Assembly: GCF_010669305.1 (NCBI RefSeq)
Contig: NZ_CP048649.1
Coordinates: forward strand, 2,232,001-2,296,000
Origin: Aminipila butyrica
Lineage (GTDB): Bacteria > Bacillota > Clostridia > Peptostreptococcales > Anaerovoracaceae
Length of the DNA: 64,000 nt
Direction of reading: 5' to 3'
This document shows positions 41,933 to 50,875 of the stretch, piece by piece. How positions within the stretch are numbered: the stretch's first letter is position 1; each line of letters opens with the position of its first letter. Below the pieces are notes generated by a model, which saw nothing but the letters and a program-made list of their open reading frames with translations, did not search any database and was not told the DNA's origin. The position numbers were made by a program, and so were the translations under genes.

Positions 41933-43078
41933 TCATTTTGATAGAATCCAGAAAGGCCCACCTGCGGCATGTCCTTTTTTTGATTCCCTGACAATAGTCT
42001 CTAGTGGCCAACTCTTATTCGTATTTTTTTGTGAATAAGAATCCGCAACTAGAATTTCACCATTTTCCGTTACACCCCGAAGTACAATGAAATGTCCAGA
42101 GGAGGTAAAATGTCCTGGCCCCATTATAGCGATGACAAGCTTTCCACTTGATAACGCATCGACGAGCTGTTGGGTTTCTTGCACATTACTTTCTACCTGT
42201 AAACCAAACTTTTTGCCACCAGTAGGAATAAGACTCCAGTAGGAGCCTCCTCCCTTGCTCTTATATCCGTTTTTATAAGCCCAATCACACATTTCCTTCG
42301 GATTAATCTGCTTATTGGTTAAAGAGCTTACAACCATGGCCAGACTTGAAGGTCCACACCCAGCTGCTCCCACCGTACCATCACCATAACTTTGCATAGC
42401 CCACCGTTCATCCCGCTGTGAAAAATAAACAACATTTGTCTCACCCGTTTTGTATATGATGCTGCCATAATTTTTCAGTGAGTCGCCTATTGTTAGAGAT
42501 ACCGTTTGGTCATACATATGGTTGCGATACATGTTCATAGCAATAGTTTTTTGCTCTTCGGTCAATCCATTGCTGTTCACAACTTCACTAAAAGGTTTTA
42601 CCTTAACAGTCAACCCCTCTACAGTCAAAAAGCTATTTGTAATCTGACGTATTTTTTTCTGATCCAGCTGGTTCGCATCAAAGAAGCCACCATACTTGGC
42701 AGTATAAATCATTAATATTTCTTCACTGCTTGGTTCATCGCTAGATAATGTTGCACTTTCATCTTTTGTGGATAAAGAGCTGAGTAGTTCCAAGATAAAA
42801 TTCTTTTTTTCTGTATCTGTTGCAGTTATCTCACCTTTTGCAAAAGAAGATAGTTCCAGTTGTTTTTCATATGTTTCACCTGGCAAAATCGACTGCATAA
42901 TCAGTCCTGGCATACTTACAAGCAATGATATGACAATAATAAAAGCCATTATAAACGCTGAGACAGCTCCTACAATGACTTTCCAATTCTTTAATCCATG
43001 AATGACCGCAGACGTATACCTGCCTGTAGCCGTATAAAAGGCCGTCGTCGCTAGGGCAGATAGATCATCTTTTTTCAT
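41933..43078 (-). CDS. Membrane-anchored C39-type peptidase-like protein of the T4SS
   Basis: 381 residues. One membrane helix (about 32-58, VIVGAVSAFIMAFIIVISLL), a helical stalk and a C-terminal C39-like papain-fold domain: VVYFSQRDERWAMQSYG, catalytic Cys in GAAGCGPSSLAMVV, His in GHFTSSGHFIVLRGV and Asp in ILVADSY. Gram-positive conjugation systems need a wall-opening enzyme, usually NlpC/P60 plus lysozyme-like (CwlT). Here this single domain occupies that position, next to VirB6. It may cut peptide bridges or process a secreted protein. Confidence 0.85.
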   Translation of the reverse strand: MKKDDLSALATTAFYTATGRYTSAVIHGLKNWKVIVGAVSAFIMAFIIVISLLVSMPGLIMQSILPGETYEKQLELSSFAKGEITATDTEKKNFILELLSSLSTKDESATLSSDEPSSEEILMIYTAKYGGFFDANQLDQKKIRQITNSFLTVEGLTVKVKPFSEVVNSNGLTEEQKTIAMNMYRNHMYDQTVSLTIGDSLKNYGSIIYKTGETNVVYFSQRDERWAMQSYGDGTVGAAGCGPSSLAMVVSSLTNKQINPKEMCDWAYKNGYKSKGGGSYWSLIPTGGKKFGLQVESNVQETQQLVDALSSGKLVIAIMGPGHFTSSGHFIVLRGVTENGEILVADSYSQKNTNKSWPLETIVRESKKGHAAGGPFWILSK

Positions 43079-43109
43079 ATCTCATTTTTCCTCCCTTCTT
43101 CTCTTTGAA

Positions 43110-44015
43110 CTAACCTGCTACCTTTGTAAACCTGCTGGCCCCTTGGAACATGCTTGCGGTGTATGCGGCACTTTGCAATTTTCCAAATGCACCTTGCATA
43201 TCTCTATTTAATCCTACTGACATACTCAAATCACGCACGATATCTTCAAGCTGCCCCATAATGCCCATAAACGCAATGGTTAGCATGACGGAAAATACAT
43301 CATCGTTACCTGGAAGTATATTTCCGCCAAACCCAACCTGTAAGCTAGAGAGACAAGCGACTATACACAAAGCCTGGATAATCTGAATAACAATATTTCC
43401 CACAAATAATTTAATAAATCCCTGCATAAAGCCTTCGGTGGGTTTCGCTACCATGGTGGCCACTGCCATAGGACTACAAATGATTAGCGCAGCGCACATA
43501 GCAAGCCTTTTGAACATCTTGTACATAAGGCCGATTAACTTAAAAAATAATACGAGACCTAAAATCATATACACAGAACTTGTAGCACTACCCATGAGCA
43601 TCTTTAGTACAATTTCAGCAAGACCGTCTCCGCCGATAGCTGTATTAGAGGAAGCCATAATTAATTCGATGAATCCACTTGAAATTGTAATCATCTTTAT
43701 CAGGATATCTTTTATATAGTAGAGCAGGAATCCTGCCACAAAGGTTTTTGCTGCAATTTTTTGTGGCTCCTCGGCTTCAAAACCAAGCGAAACTAACATG
43801 GACTTCAAACCTTGCCAGCTTACGACTAAAATCAAAATGGCTGCTCCAATTTTTTGAACGACTGCAAAGAGTGGATCTAAAAATGGCATATTCATCAAAG
43901 TTTCCGGTGATAATGCTACAATTTGGACTAGGTTAAGAAGCGGCTTTACAAGGGTATTTGTTGCATCTTCAAAGAGAAAAGTAAAAATACTTTTAACAAC
44001 TTCTCCTATATTCAT
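43110..44015 (-). CDS. VirB6/TrbL-like polytopic membrane protein
   Basis: 301 residues with about six membrane helices (GAAILILVVSWQGLKSMLVS, VYMILGLVLFFKLIGLMYKM, IVIQIIQALCIVACLSSLQV). The pattern VVKSIFTFLFEDATNTLVKP at the start and KRLAMCAALIICSPMAVATM in the middle match VirB6/TrbL-like components of Gram-positive T4SS. It forms the DNA-conducting membrane part. It lies between the VirB2-like and C39-like genes. Confidence 0.82.
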   Translation of the reverse strand: MNIGEVVKSIFTFLFEDATNTLVKPLLNLVQIVALSPETLMNMPFLDPLFAVVQKIGAAILILVVSWQGLKSMLVSLGFEAEEPQKIAAKTFVAGFLLYYIKDILIKMITISSGFIELIMASSNTAIGGDGLAEIVLKMLMGSATSSVYMILGLVLFFKLIGLMYKMFKRLAMCAALIICSPMAVATMVAKPTEGFMQGFIKLFVGNIVIQIIQALCIVACLSSLQVGFGGNILPGNDDVFSVMLTIAFMGIMGQLEDIVRDLSMSVGLNRDMQGAFGKLQSAAYTASMFQGASRFTKVAG

Positions 44016-44036
44016 CTCAACTGCCCTCCTCTCTTG

Positions 44037-44354
44037 CTAAGATATATATTTGTTAATTGTTGCAAAGATTAAAGGCGCACCATTAACCAGTGCCCATCCA
44101 AAAATAGACCATTTTATCGCCGTAAAACCCATCTCAATTTTTTGTGGATTTCCTCCAGCAGTTTTTATTTTAATTGCCCCAAATCCCATACCAATGATGG
44201 CCACCAATGTAGAGATCTTAACTATAAAGGATTTTGTATCTCCGAGAAAAGACTCTCCAGCTGCAAATGCATCTGCTGATGCTGCAAAAACGGTGGTTGT
44301 CCCACCTACTATCACTAATAGAACTGCCAGTATGATAATTTTTGATTTTTTCAT
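44037..44354 (-). CDS. VirB2/TrbC-like pilin
   Basis: 105 residues with a signal peptide (MKKSKIIILAVLLVIVGGTT, then AASA cleavage) and two membrane helices (ISTLVAIIGMGFGAIKI and AIKWSIFGWALVNGAPLIFA) separated by KTAGGNPQKIEMG. This is the VirB2-type T4SS pilin pattern, clearly different from the Flp pilins at 32649 and 50560-50858. It lies between VirD4 and VirB6-like genes. Confidence 0.82.
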   Translation of the reverse strand: MKKSKIIILAVLLVIVGGTTTVFAASADAFAAGESFLGDTKSFIVKISTLVAIIGMGFGAIKIKTAGGNPQKIEMGFTAIKWSIFGWALVNGAPLIFATINKYIS

Positions 44355-46243
44355 TTTTTATTCCTTTCCATGATTTCTTTCATGTTTATTATTGTTGAGT
44401 TGTTTTCATCTGGTATATTATCTTTTGATTCTTGTTCGTCCTCCAGCTTAATATTTATAACTGGTTCCATAAAATAAGGGCACAAATGAACTAAGTGAGG
44501 TTCATTCATGCCCGTTTCATTGGCCGTAAAGCAAATAGCCTTGAACAATTTTAATACCTGGGTAAAAATCTTTTCTTCAAAGACAAAATCTTTCTGAGTA
44601 GAAACATTGAGCGATTCAGAAAATGAGGCCTTATCTGATACCAATTTACCAAAGATCTTACTTTTCTTGGTGTCATTCATGCTCTCGGAAATATTTTTAC
44701 TGTATTTTTCTTTTTCCTCCTTTCCTGTTAGAAATTGAGCTGTCTCAATAGTCAACTTATCGTCTGTACGCAGCCAGATTTTGTTTATTAAGTTTTGTTG
44801 CAAGGTATCGAAAGCTTCTCTGTTTCCAAGTGTCTTCAATATTGAAGTATAAGACTGGGACGAAACAATACTGCAACACTTACTTTCACGAGATAAGCCG
44901 TAGAAGTCCGCATCATTTCCCGTCACAAATTCCTGGTACTCATCACAAATAAAGGTTACTGGTCTAGTGTTATTCAATCTAGGATTGCTTGTCCTCTGCT
45001 GAACCTCGCTCTGAAAGTCAAGTTTTAAATAGGCAGCAATCGTTCGGGAAACTTCCGGATACTGAGCCTTATTCATGGCTAGAATAATAATCTTACCTTC
45101 ATTAATACACTGGTCAAATCCGGTAAAAGTAAGTTGTTCTTTACCTGGGCAAAAGGCCTTATTTATACGCTCAGAAGAAGCAAAGAACCCGGTCATCTCC
45201 GTTACACAACTTTTTATAGTCTCAATGGTGGTTTCTGCTTTTCCTGAAAATTCCCCCATAAAATAATTAACACAGGCATTCATCTCAAATTCCGAAACAT
45301 TGTCCTGATTTTCATAGAGAAATTCTAAGCGTTCTTGAAGGAAATCTGTATTTGTTACTAAGGCGTGTATATCCGCTAGCGTGACATATCCTTCCGTCAG
45401 TCGCATCAATCGAATACACTCTGTCATCATTTGCCCCGCTTTGGTGTCCCAAAACTTTTCTTTTTTAGCTCCCCCAGAGAAGAGATCCATTACCGTTCTA
45501 GACCTGGAGGCCAGATCCACCGCCTCCATATGCGGTTTTGCAAGTGGGTTATAGAATTGGTCTCCATCTAGCTGAATCAGAAGGATATCATCTTTTCTAC
45601 CGCATTCTTCGGCATACTTTAGTGCTTGTTCGTAAAAGTTTCCTTTTACATCTAAGATAAGCATCCCCGCTTTCTTCTCTGGATTCTTTGCTTGATAAAA
45701 CATAACTTGTTTTAAGAACGGGTACATCACGGAAGCAGTTTTACCTGTTCCAATAGTTCCAGTTATAAGGAAATTCTGAAACATGGCAGCAGCTGGTATT
45801 ATAAGATACTCTGGATATTTTATTGGATCTAAATTAAATTTATTTTGTTTCAGTCCAACAATGATTTGGAGTTCTTCATTGTTATACGGAAAATCTGGAA
45901 TCATGCTCTCAATCTCCGCCTTATTCTCTTGTCGTTTACCACCTTTACCATAGTGAATGAATCGCTCAAAAAAGGCTCTATAAAACAGAAAACAGGCAAA
46001 GAATATGCCCGCTAATGAACTGACTATATAGAAAGACTTAAAAAGCTGGGCTTGTGAACCTTGAAAACTAAATAATGCTTTTTCAAGGAAGATAAGAGTA
46101 ATAGTATCTTGACTTAAAAAGGCCTGGCTAAAAGACAGATGTAGGTGTAACAACATAGCCCCAGCTAAAATGCTGAAAACCCATTTATTGCTGAGGAAAG
46201 CAAGAAACCCATCTTCCTTAACTTTGTTTATAAAATCTTTCAT
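44351..46243 (-). CDS. virD4: VirD4/TraG type IV coupling protein
   Basis: 630-residue coupling ATPase that links transfer DNA to the secretion channel. Two N-terminal membrane helices (WVFSILAGAMLLHLHLSF; YIVSSLAGIFFACFLFYRAF), Walker A LITGTIGTGKTASVM, Walker B VTFICDEYQEFV and the conserved MLILDVKGNFYEQ and STEKFWDTKAG-like (KKEKFWDTKAG) block are present. Its stop overlaps the next ATG by four bases. The length and topology are normal for a TcpA/VirD4 of Gram-positive elements. Confidence 0.95.
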   Translation of the reverse strand: MKDFINKVKEDGFLAFLSNKWVFSILAGAMLLHLHLSFSQAFLSQDTITLIFLEKALFSFQGSQAQLFKSFYIVSSLAGIFFACFLFYRAFFERFIHYGKGGKRQENKAEIESMIPDFPYNNEELQIIVGLKQNKFNLDPIKYPEYLIIPAAAMFQNFLITGTIGTGKTASVMYPFLKQVMFYQAKNPEKKAGMLILDVKGNFYEQALKYAEECGRKDDILLIQLDGDQFYNPLAKPHMEAVDLASRSRTVMDLFSGGAKKEKFWDTKAGQMMTECIRLMRLTEGYVTLADIHALVTNTDFLQERLEFLYENQDNVSEFEMNACVNYFMGEFSGKAETTIETIKSCVTEMTGFFASSERINKAFCPGKEQLTFTGFDQCINEGKIIILAMNKAQYPEVSRTIAAYLKLDFQSEVQQRTSNPRLNNTRPVTFICDEYQEFVTGNDADFYGLSRESKCCSIVSSQSYTSILKTLGNREAFDTLQQNLINKIWLRTDDKLTIETAQFLTGKEEKEKYSKNISESMNDTKKSKIFGKLVSDKASFSESLNVSTQKDFVFEEKIFTQVLKLFKAICFTANETGMNEPHLVHLCPYFMEPVINIKLEDEQESKDNIPDENNSTIINMKEIMERNKK

Positions 46244-46249
46244 TCCATT

Positions 46250-47179
46250 TTAATACTCCTTTTTAGACCTGTAGTAAAGATCCGTATTATCACCTGTAAC
46301 TTCACTGAATTTTTCCTCCATTACCTCTCCTTCCGCAGATAAAATATCTAGCCTAAACTTTAGAGTTTTTGGGATATAATTTCCATACTTATTAAACAAG
46401 CTTTCATCCCACAGTTCCCCCGTATAAATTGCTGCTCCGGTTATTGTTGGATGCTTCTCAGGTTTGTTCAATACTGTTTTATATGGCTGTTTCTTATCAT
46501 TCGTTTCCTTTAAAATAGTGACTGCAACGCCAGAAACAACTTCGGAAGTTTCCACATGAAGAATAAACTTCTCTCCACTCCAAAAAACAGCAGCTGGCCT
46601 TATTTTGTTTTCTTGGCCCAGATGCTCTTTCACTTTATTGTACTTTTCCCTATTTTCATCCCATTTCTCGGTATGATTAATATATGGACTATCCACCGGG
46701 TTAATAAAATAGGTCGGTATAAATAAAGTGCCAGGTATTTCTACCCAGCCATCGTTTCCATTGTCTGCATCTGCAATCACAATAGGCTCCTGTTTTACAC
46801 CAATCGGCACGTAAAGTGTGCGCATGGCCAATTTATGTTTAATCCCCTTTTTATATGTTTTGGGGTCTCCCAGATCTAATTTGATTGACTTATGAGTTGT
46901 AATAATCCGTTTAACTTTTGAATCATCAGGAACAACTTTAAACTCTCCATCATTATCTGGGTCCCAAAATACCGCTACATCGATTCCGCAATAGATGAGC
47001 TTACCGGAATCATCCAGTCCACTCAAGTCCAATTTCACAGTTGGAATACCTGAATAAGCATCATTTTCATCTCCCAGTGCAAAGCTTATACTTTGCGCCA
47101 GCAGCATGATTACAAGGGTCAATATGACGGATATAGCAAGTCTCTGTTTTACAAAGTTTTTTCCTATTCGTTCTTCCAC
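46250..47179 (-). CDS. Exported hypothetical protein of the transfer operon
   Basis: 309 residues with an N-terminal signal/anchor (RLAISVILTLVIMLLAQSIS, then FALG). The mature part is hydrophilic and beta-rich (VKLDLSGLDDSGKLIYCGID, VAVFWDPDNDGEFKVVPDDS). No cysteine pairs or anchoring motif at the C-terminus. It follows the glycine-rich protein genes and precedes VirD4. It could be a cell-surface part of the mating apparatus; no family is recognised. Confidence 0.6.
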   Translation of the reverse strand: MEERIGKNFVKQRLAISVILTLVIMLLAQSISFALGDENDAYSGIPTVKLDLSGLDDSGKLIYCGIDVAVFWDPDNDGEFKVVPDDSKVKRIITTHKSIKLDLGDPKTYKKGIKHKLAMRTLYVPIGVKQEPIVIADADNGNDGWVEIPGTLFIPTYFINPVDSPYINHTEKWDENREKYNKVKEHLGQENKIRPAAVFWSGEKFILHVETSEVVSGVAVTILKETNDKKQPYKTVLNKPEKHPTITGAAIYTGELWDESLFNKYGNYIPKTLKFRLDILSAEGEVMEEKFSEVTGDNTDLYYRSKKEY

Positions 47180-47218
47180 ACCACACAGCCCCCCTTTCTT
47201 TCCTCTGTCAATAATTAT

Positions 47219-48367
47219 TTAGTACAATATAGCCTTTACAGTTGTACTGTCAGGCTGTTCTACAACCTTAAAAACATACTTTATACTGTCTATGACAACC
47301 TCATATTGGCCTGGCGTATTGAACTTACCGGATACTTTGACATAACCATCAGTTAGATCATTATTTATGACTGTAATGCCATCTACAGTTCCACCTTTTG
47401 TTTTGTCATTGCCCTTAACGTATTCATAAAAAGCCATTTTTGAAACTACAGTTATCGTATCAGGAGTAATTGAACTTCCACCTATAGCTCCGCCTGAAAT
47501 TACGCTCTGTATGCTTTGCATCGAATTTGCAATACTCTGGTTTGCTTGTTTTAAACCAGGTAGCTCGTTGGCCATAAGAGCTGTAGCATCTGCAATTCTC
47601 TGTATATTAGCGGGGTTGTCTTCTGCTCCTACCTTTATATAAGAAATGGTGCATGAAGGAACAATACCATTGTTTGTTTGTTCTACTAAATCTATTATTC
47701 CACTTGCCAGGTAGTTATAGCCCGAATATCCAGCCCATGTACTTCCTATGCCAGCGGGTTCGCATCCTGGAATTGTATTCCCTCTGCTGTAAGACTCATA
47801 TGCTGGTGAAGTTCCACCGGAACCTGAAGAAAACTTACTGTTATTTATTGCAGTAACTCCCTCATGGAGGTCTACATAAAAAGATGGACTGTACGTTATT
47901 ATAACGCCCCCAGCTCCTCCAGCTCCTATAATAGGTGTACCATTTATGTACACCATAGAAGCCTTACCTCCTCCGTATTTTCCGGAACTTGTTGCTGCTA
48001 ATGCTTGCGTTGAGTCTGTACTACTAGGTCCTCCGGCCAACTCCACGTACTTTATTACATCGCCTTTCTTTAGACTTATTACACCTGTAAGATTTCCTCC
48101 ATAGCTTATTTTCTGATCTGCTCTTCCATATCCTCCTGCCGTAGCTCCACCAACTATATTTATCTTATATCTTCCCGTTAAACCGATAGTTATAGTTGCT
48201 CCGTTATCCCCATCAAACGCTTGCCATTTACCTGTATCTGAGTTTAGTGACCCTACCACAGTGGCTTCTGATGTAATTTGAGAGTATCCACCTATTATGT
48301 AGCTACAAATTAATAACACAACTGCTGTAGTAAGGCATATTGTTTTCTTCATTATACTTTTACTCAT
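47219..48367 (-). CDS. Secreted glycine-rich paralog A
   Basis: 382 residues with a signal peptide (KKTICLTTAVVLLICSYIIG). A glycine-rich central region (TSSGKYGGGKASMVYINGTP, IIGAGGAGGVIITYSPSFYV) is followed by a linker and a C-terminal module with VINNDLTDGYVKVSGKFNTP and EQPDSTTVKAILY. The C-terminal module is shared with the protein at 48390 (VINNDVKDGLLQLVGRIDTA, EEPDSTNVTAILN), so the two are duplicates. No LPXTG or SLH anchor. Possibly a pilus-tip adhesin or pilus-associated surface protein. Confidence 0.7.
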   Translation of the reverse strand: MSKSIMKKTICLTTAVVLLICSYIIGGYSQITSEATVVGSLNSDTGKWQAFDGDNGATITIGLTGRYKINIVGGATAGGYGRADQKISYGGNLTGVISLKKGDVIKYVELAGGPSSTDSTQALAATSSGKYGGGKASMVYINGTPIIGAGGAGGVIITYSPSFYVDLHEGVTAINNSKFSSGSGGTSPAYESYSRGNTIPGCEPAGIGSTWAGYSGYNYLASGIIDLVEQTNNGIVPSCTISYIKVGAEDNPANIQRIADATALMANELPGLKQANQSIANSMQSIQSVISGGAIGGSSITPDTITVVSKMAFYEYVKGNDKTKGGTVDGITVINNDLTDGYVKVSGKFNTPGQYEVVIDSIKYVFKVVEQPDSTTVKAILY

Positions 48368-48389
48368 CTGTTCCTCCTGGTTCTGCTCA

Positions 48390-49652
48390 TTAATTTAATA
48401 TAGCTGTTACATTAGTGCTGTCGGGTTCTTCTACAGTTTGTAAAACAAACTTAGTATCACCTACTACAATTTCCTTATTTCCTGCCGTGTCTATTCTGCC
48501 TACCAATTGCAGTAAACCATCCTTAACATCATTATTTATTACCGTTACTGTTCCTACAACTGTGTTCCCTGATTTTGTACTTTCCACTGGAACATAGATA
48601 TCAAATGCTTTACCTTTAACCACAGATACTACGCTAGACTGTACTGGAAGATCCGTAGTATTTCCTCCAAGCTTTGAATCTAGTATGCTGCTTATCTTTT
48701 CTAGTGCAGTTGCAGCTCTCATTTGAGATTCATAGGAACTTGATTGATCTAATGCTATTGGTATAATGCCATCATTTATACTCATATCAGGCACTACTTT
48801 TTTAAGTGTTATTTTTATTTGTGCTACAGTCCCATTGTTGGCCTGTACGGTAAATCCGGGAAATGCTCCTCCTGTCTTCCACTTTACATTTCCATAGGCA
48901 TCTTGGTTCATAGGACTTGCATAAGTAAGTGGATATGTACTTCCACTCGAAGCTGTAGTTGAACCAGCACCTCCCATACCTGCAATAAATCCACTTCCTC
49001 CAGTACCTCCTGCCCCTTCTAGAATTCCTATTGTTCCGCCTTTTCCACCATTACCGCCAACATATCCATCACCGCCTTTTCCACCATTACCACAACTTTG
49101 GTATCTGCCTCCGCCATATCCTCCTTTTCCACCTACTCCTGCGTAATACCCAGTCCCGCCTGTGCCACCATCGTACGGGCCGGAGGAACCATTAGCGAAC
49201 TTATTGGCTCCACTTCCGCCGTTCCCACCACTTAGTTGTATAATTCCCTTTATGCCTGCACCTTCGGCTAAGTTCCCACCAGTTGTAAATTTGCTTCCTT
49301 TTACTATATTTACATCTTGTATCATATACTGCCCAGGCGTACCTGCCTGGGCTGAATTATCTGATACTGCTTGTCCATCCTCTCCTTTAGGTGTCCATAT
49401 TTCTATTGTATATACACCACTTACGGCACAAGTATGTAGCCTATCTGGTATCATAGCAGCTAGTGCTTGCTTGCCACTGGAATTGTCTGATACTACAAAA
49501 TAATCGCCTACGCCTTTAAACTGATTTAGATTATCATATTGGCTTGCTGCATAAACCCTACTCTCATCAGCAGCCACTCCAAAACCATATGCTCCTATGC
49601 ACAATATCGCCACAGTAAATATAGCTAATATTTTATTTACAAAAGTCTTCAT
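48390..49652 (-). CDS. Secreted glycine-rich paralog B
   Basis: 420 residues: signal peptide (KILAIFTVAILCIGAYGFGV), an N-terminal PKGEDGQAVSDNS region, a strongly glycine-rich domain around residues 130-235 (GGNGGKGGTIGILEGAGGTG, YAGVGGKGGYGGGRYQSCGN) and the same C-terminal module as paralog A. The glycine-rich domain resembles those of ALK-like/PF12810 extracellular proteins. It lies between Tad pseudopilins and the T4SS genes. Co-expression with pili suggests a role at the mating surface. Start: ATG after GAGGAG. Confidence 0.72.
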   Translation of the reverse strand: MKTFVNKILAIFTVAILCIGAYGFGVAADESRVYAASQYDNLNQFKGVGDYFVVSDNSSGKQALAAMIPDRLHTCAVSGVYTIEIWTPKGEDGQAVSDNSAQAGTPGQYMIQDVNIVKGSKFTTGGNLAEGAGIKGIIQLSGGNGGSGANKFANGSSGPYDGGTGGTGYYAGVGGKGGYGGGRYQSCGNGGKGGDGYVGGNGGKGGTIGILEGAGGTGGSGFIAGMGGAGSTTASSGSTYPLTYASPMNQDAYGNVKWKTGGAFPGFTVQANNGTVAQIKITLKKVVPDMSINDGIIPIALDQSSSYESQMRAATALEKISSILDSKLGGNTTDLPVQSSVVSVVKGKAFDIYVPVESTKSGNTVVGTVTVINNDVKDGLLQLVGRIDTAGNKEIVVGDTKFVLQTVEEPDSTNVTAILN

Positions 49653-49653
49653 T

Positions 49654-50148
49654 CTATTCTTTTATTCTCCTCTCTCCAACTACATATTTAGTGGTTCTTT
49701 GAATGATATTTTTTTGATCCTGCAAATCTGTTAATCTATAAAATTCCCCCTTAGCTTGACCCTCTAAAATAATAGTGGGTTCGTCTATCTGTGTTTTCAT
49801 ATTTTTATTATCCATAAAAACATATGGATAAGTAGCGGCTTCTTGGCTGATTAATCCATCTTGGTCATAGATTCGATATATATTTTTGTCATCCCAAATA
49901 TGTACCTTATACCAATCATATCCGGCCAATATATCCCTAACATATGCACAGACTTCTTCATCTTGAAAGGCTACAAACCCATCTGCATACTTTTCTTTAT
50001 CTAGAAGCATGGCCGATCCTGCTCCAGCACTCTGAAGATCATTCTTTAGCTGCTGCTCCAGCAGCTCTACTTGTACATAATCACTACGAAATGTTGCTGC
50101 AAATATCAGTACAAGGATAATGCTCGCATAGATGATGACCTTTCTCAT
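49654..50148 (-). CDS. Pseudopilin-like exported protein, module 2
   Basis: 164 residues. N-terminal membrane helix (VIIYASIILVLIFAATF) directly after MRK, then an outer domain (LEQQLKNDLQSAGAGSAMLL). The ATG overlaps the preceding stop (ATGAG). Position after the second TadE-like gene suggests a minor subunit of module 2. No conserved cleavage motif is evident. Confidence 0.55.
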   Translation of the reverse strand: MRKVIIYASIILVLIFAATFRSDYVQVELLEQQLKNDLQSAGAGSAMLLDKEKYADGFVAFQDEEVCAYVRDILAGYDWYKVHIWDDKNIYRIYDQDGLISQEAATYPYVFMDNKNMKTQIDEPTIILEGQAKGEFYRLTDLQDQKNIIQRTTKYVVGERRIKE

Positions 50149-50540
50149 GGAACTAACCTCTCACTCATGATTTTATTCTCTACCATAATTTCGCCCTGAT
50201 TATTTTCATTGCTTATACCAAAGAGCTTGTTAGCGGGGAGAACATCTTTCAATAAAACTTCAACTTTGTAATTTATCACTTCTGGTCGGTACCTTACGCT
50301 TTCATTACAAAGAATAGTTATATCGTCTTCGGATACGTTCAGACCGTTTGCAATGCTCTGTCTCATATTCTTAAGATTATCCGCAGTAAAATATCCATCC
50401 TGACTGGCTCGCTGAGCTGCGATATATACAACCTCTTCGGTAAAACTTCTTTGGTCTGCATTAGTCTGAATTGCACCAATGAGAAAAATAATTGCAATGG
50501 TAAGCGGCATTATTACACAACACACGATAACATCTTTCAA
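50145..50540 (-). CDS. TadE-like minor pseudopilin, module 2
   Basis: 131 residues beginning MKDVIVCCVIMPLTIAIIFL with a TTG codon after GGGGGAG. After the helix comes GAIQTNADQRSFTEEVVYIA and SEDDITILCNESVRYRPEVI, with the helix-then-domain layout of TadE/TadF. The stop overlaps the following gene. Probably a pilus-associated minor protein. Confidence 0.55.
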   Translation of the reverse strand: MKDVIVCCVIMPLTIAIIFLIGAIQTNADQRSFTEEVVYIAAQRASQDGYFTADNLKNMRQSIANGLNVSEDDITILCNESVRYRPEVINYKVEVLLKDVLPANKLFGISNENNQGEIMVENKIMSERLVP

Positions 50541-50559
50541 TCAACTCCCCCCTTATTCT

Positions 50560-50706
50560 TTATGGATAGGTATTTTGTCTTTCAATTTCTTGCTGCCATA
50601 CATTGGTAAGACCAGTCTTCATGCTTGAGTCTTTTGAACCATTTAGATATGAAGCAATGGCCACACCTAAAAGTATGAAAGCAATCGCTACTATTATTTG
50701 TTTCAT
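50560..50706 (-). CDS. Small Flp-like pilin, module 2 copy a
   Basis: 48 residues. MKQIIVAIAFILLGVAIASY is a membrane helix from the first residue, followed by a hydrophilic tail (KTGLTNVWQQEIERQNTYP). The start follows GGGGG. The upstream gene (50715) has the same MKQII..AF..LG.. head, so these are tandem duplicates. Their length and place after TadB/TadC point to module 2 pilin subunits. Confidence 0.6.
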   Translation of the reverse strand: MKQIIVAIAFILLGVAIASYLNGSKDSSMKTGLTNVWQQEIERQNTYP

Positions 50707-50714
50707 ATAGCCCC

Positions 50715-50858
50715 CTATTTTTTTGAAGGTGCTACTTCTTCCATAACCTTAACCGACGCATCAATTCCGGTTTCTACTGGATCATAGAATTTGTCTATTT
50801 GCACTGAAATAAAAATGCCTAAAGCAATAAAGGCTACTAATATAATAATTTGTTTCAT
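50715..50858 (-). CDS. Small Flp-like pilin, module 2 copy b
   Basis: 47 residues, starting MKQIIILVAFIALGIFISVQ with a soluble tail containing DPVETGIDASVKVMEEVAPS. GAGGAGGAACAAA precedes the ATG. Paralog of the next gene. Neither has a long class III leader; the N-terminus could be processed little or not at all, unlike the module 1 pilin. Confidence 0.6.
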   Translation of the reverse strand: MKQIIILVAFIALGIFISVQIDKFYDPVETGIDASVKVMEEVAPSKK

Positions 50859-50875
50859 TTTGTTCCTCCTCGTTT

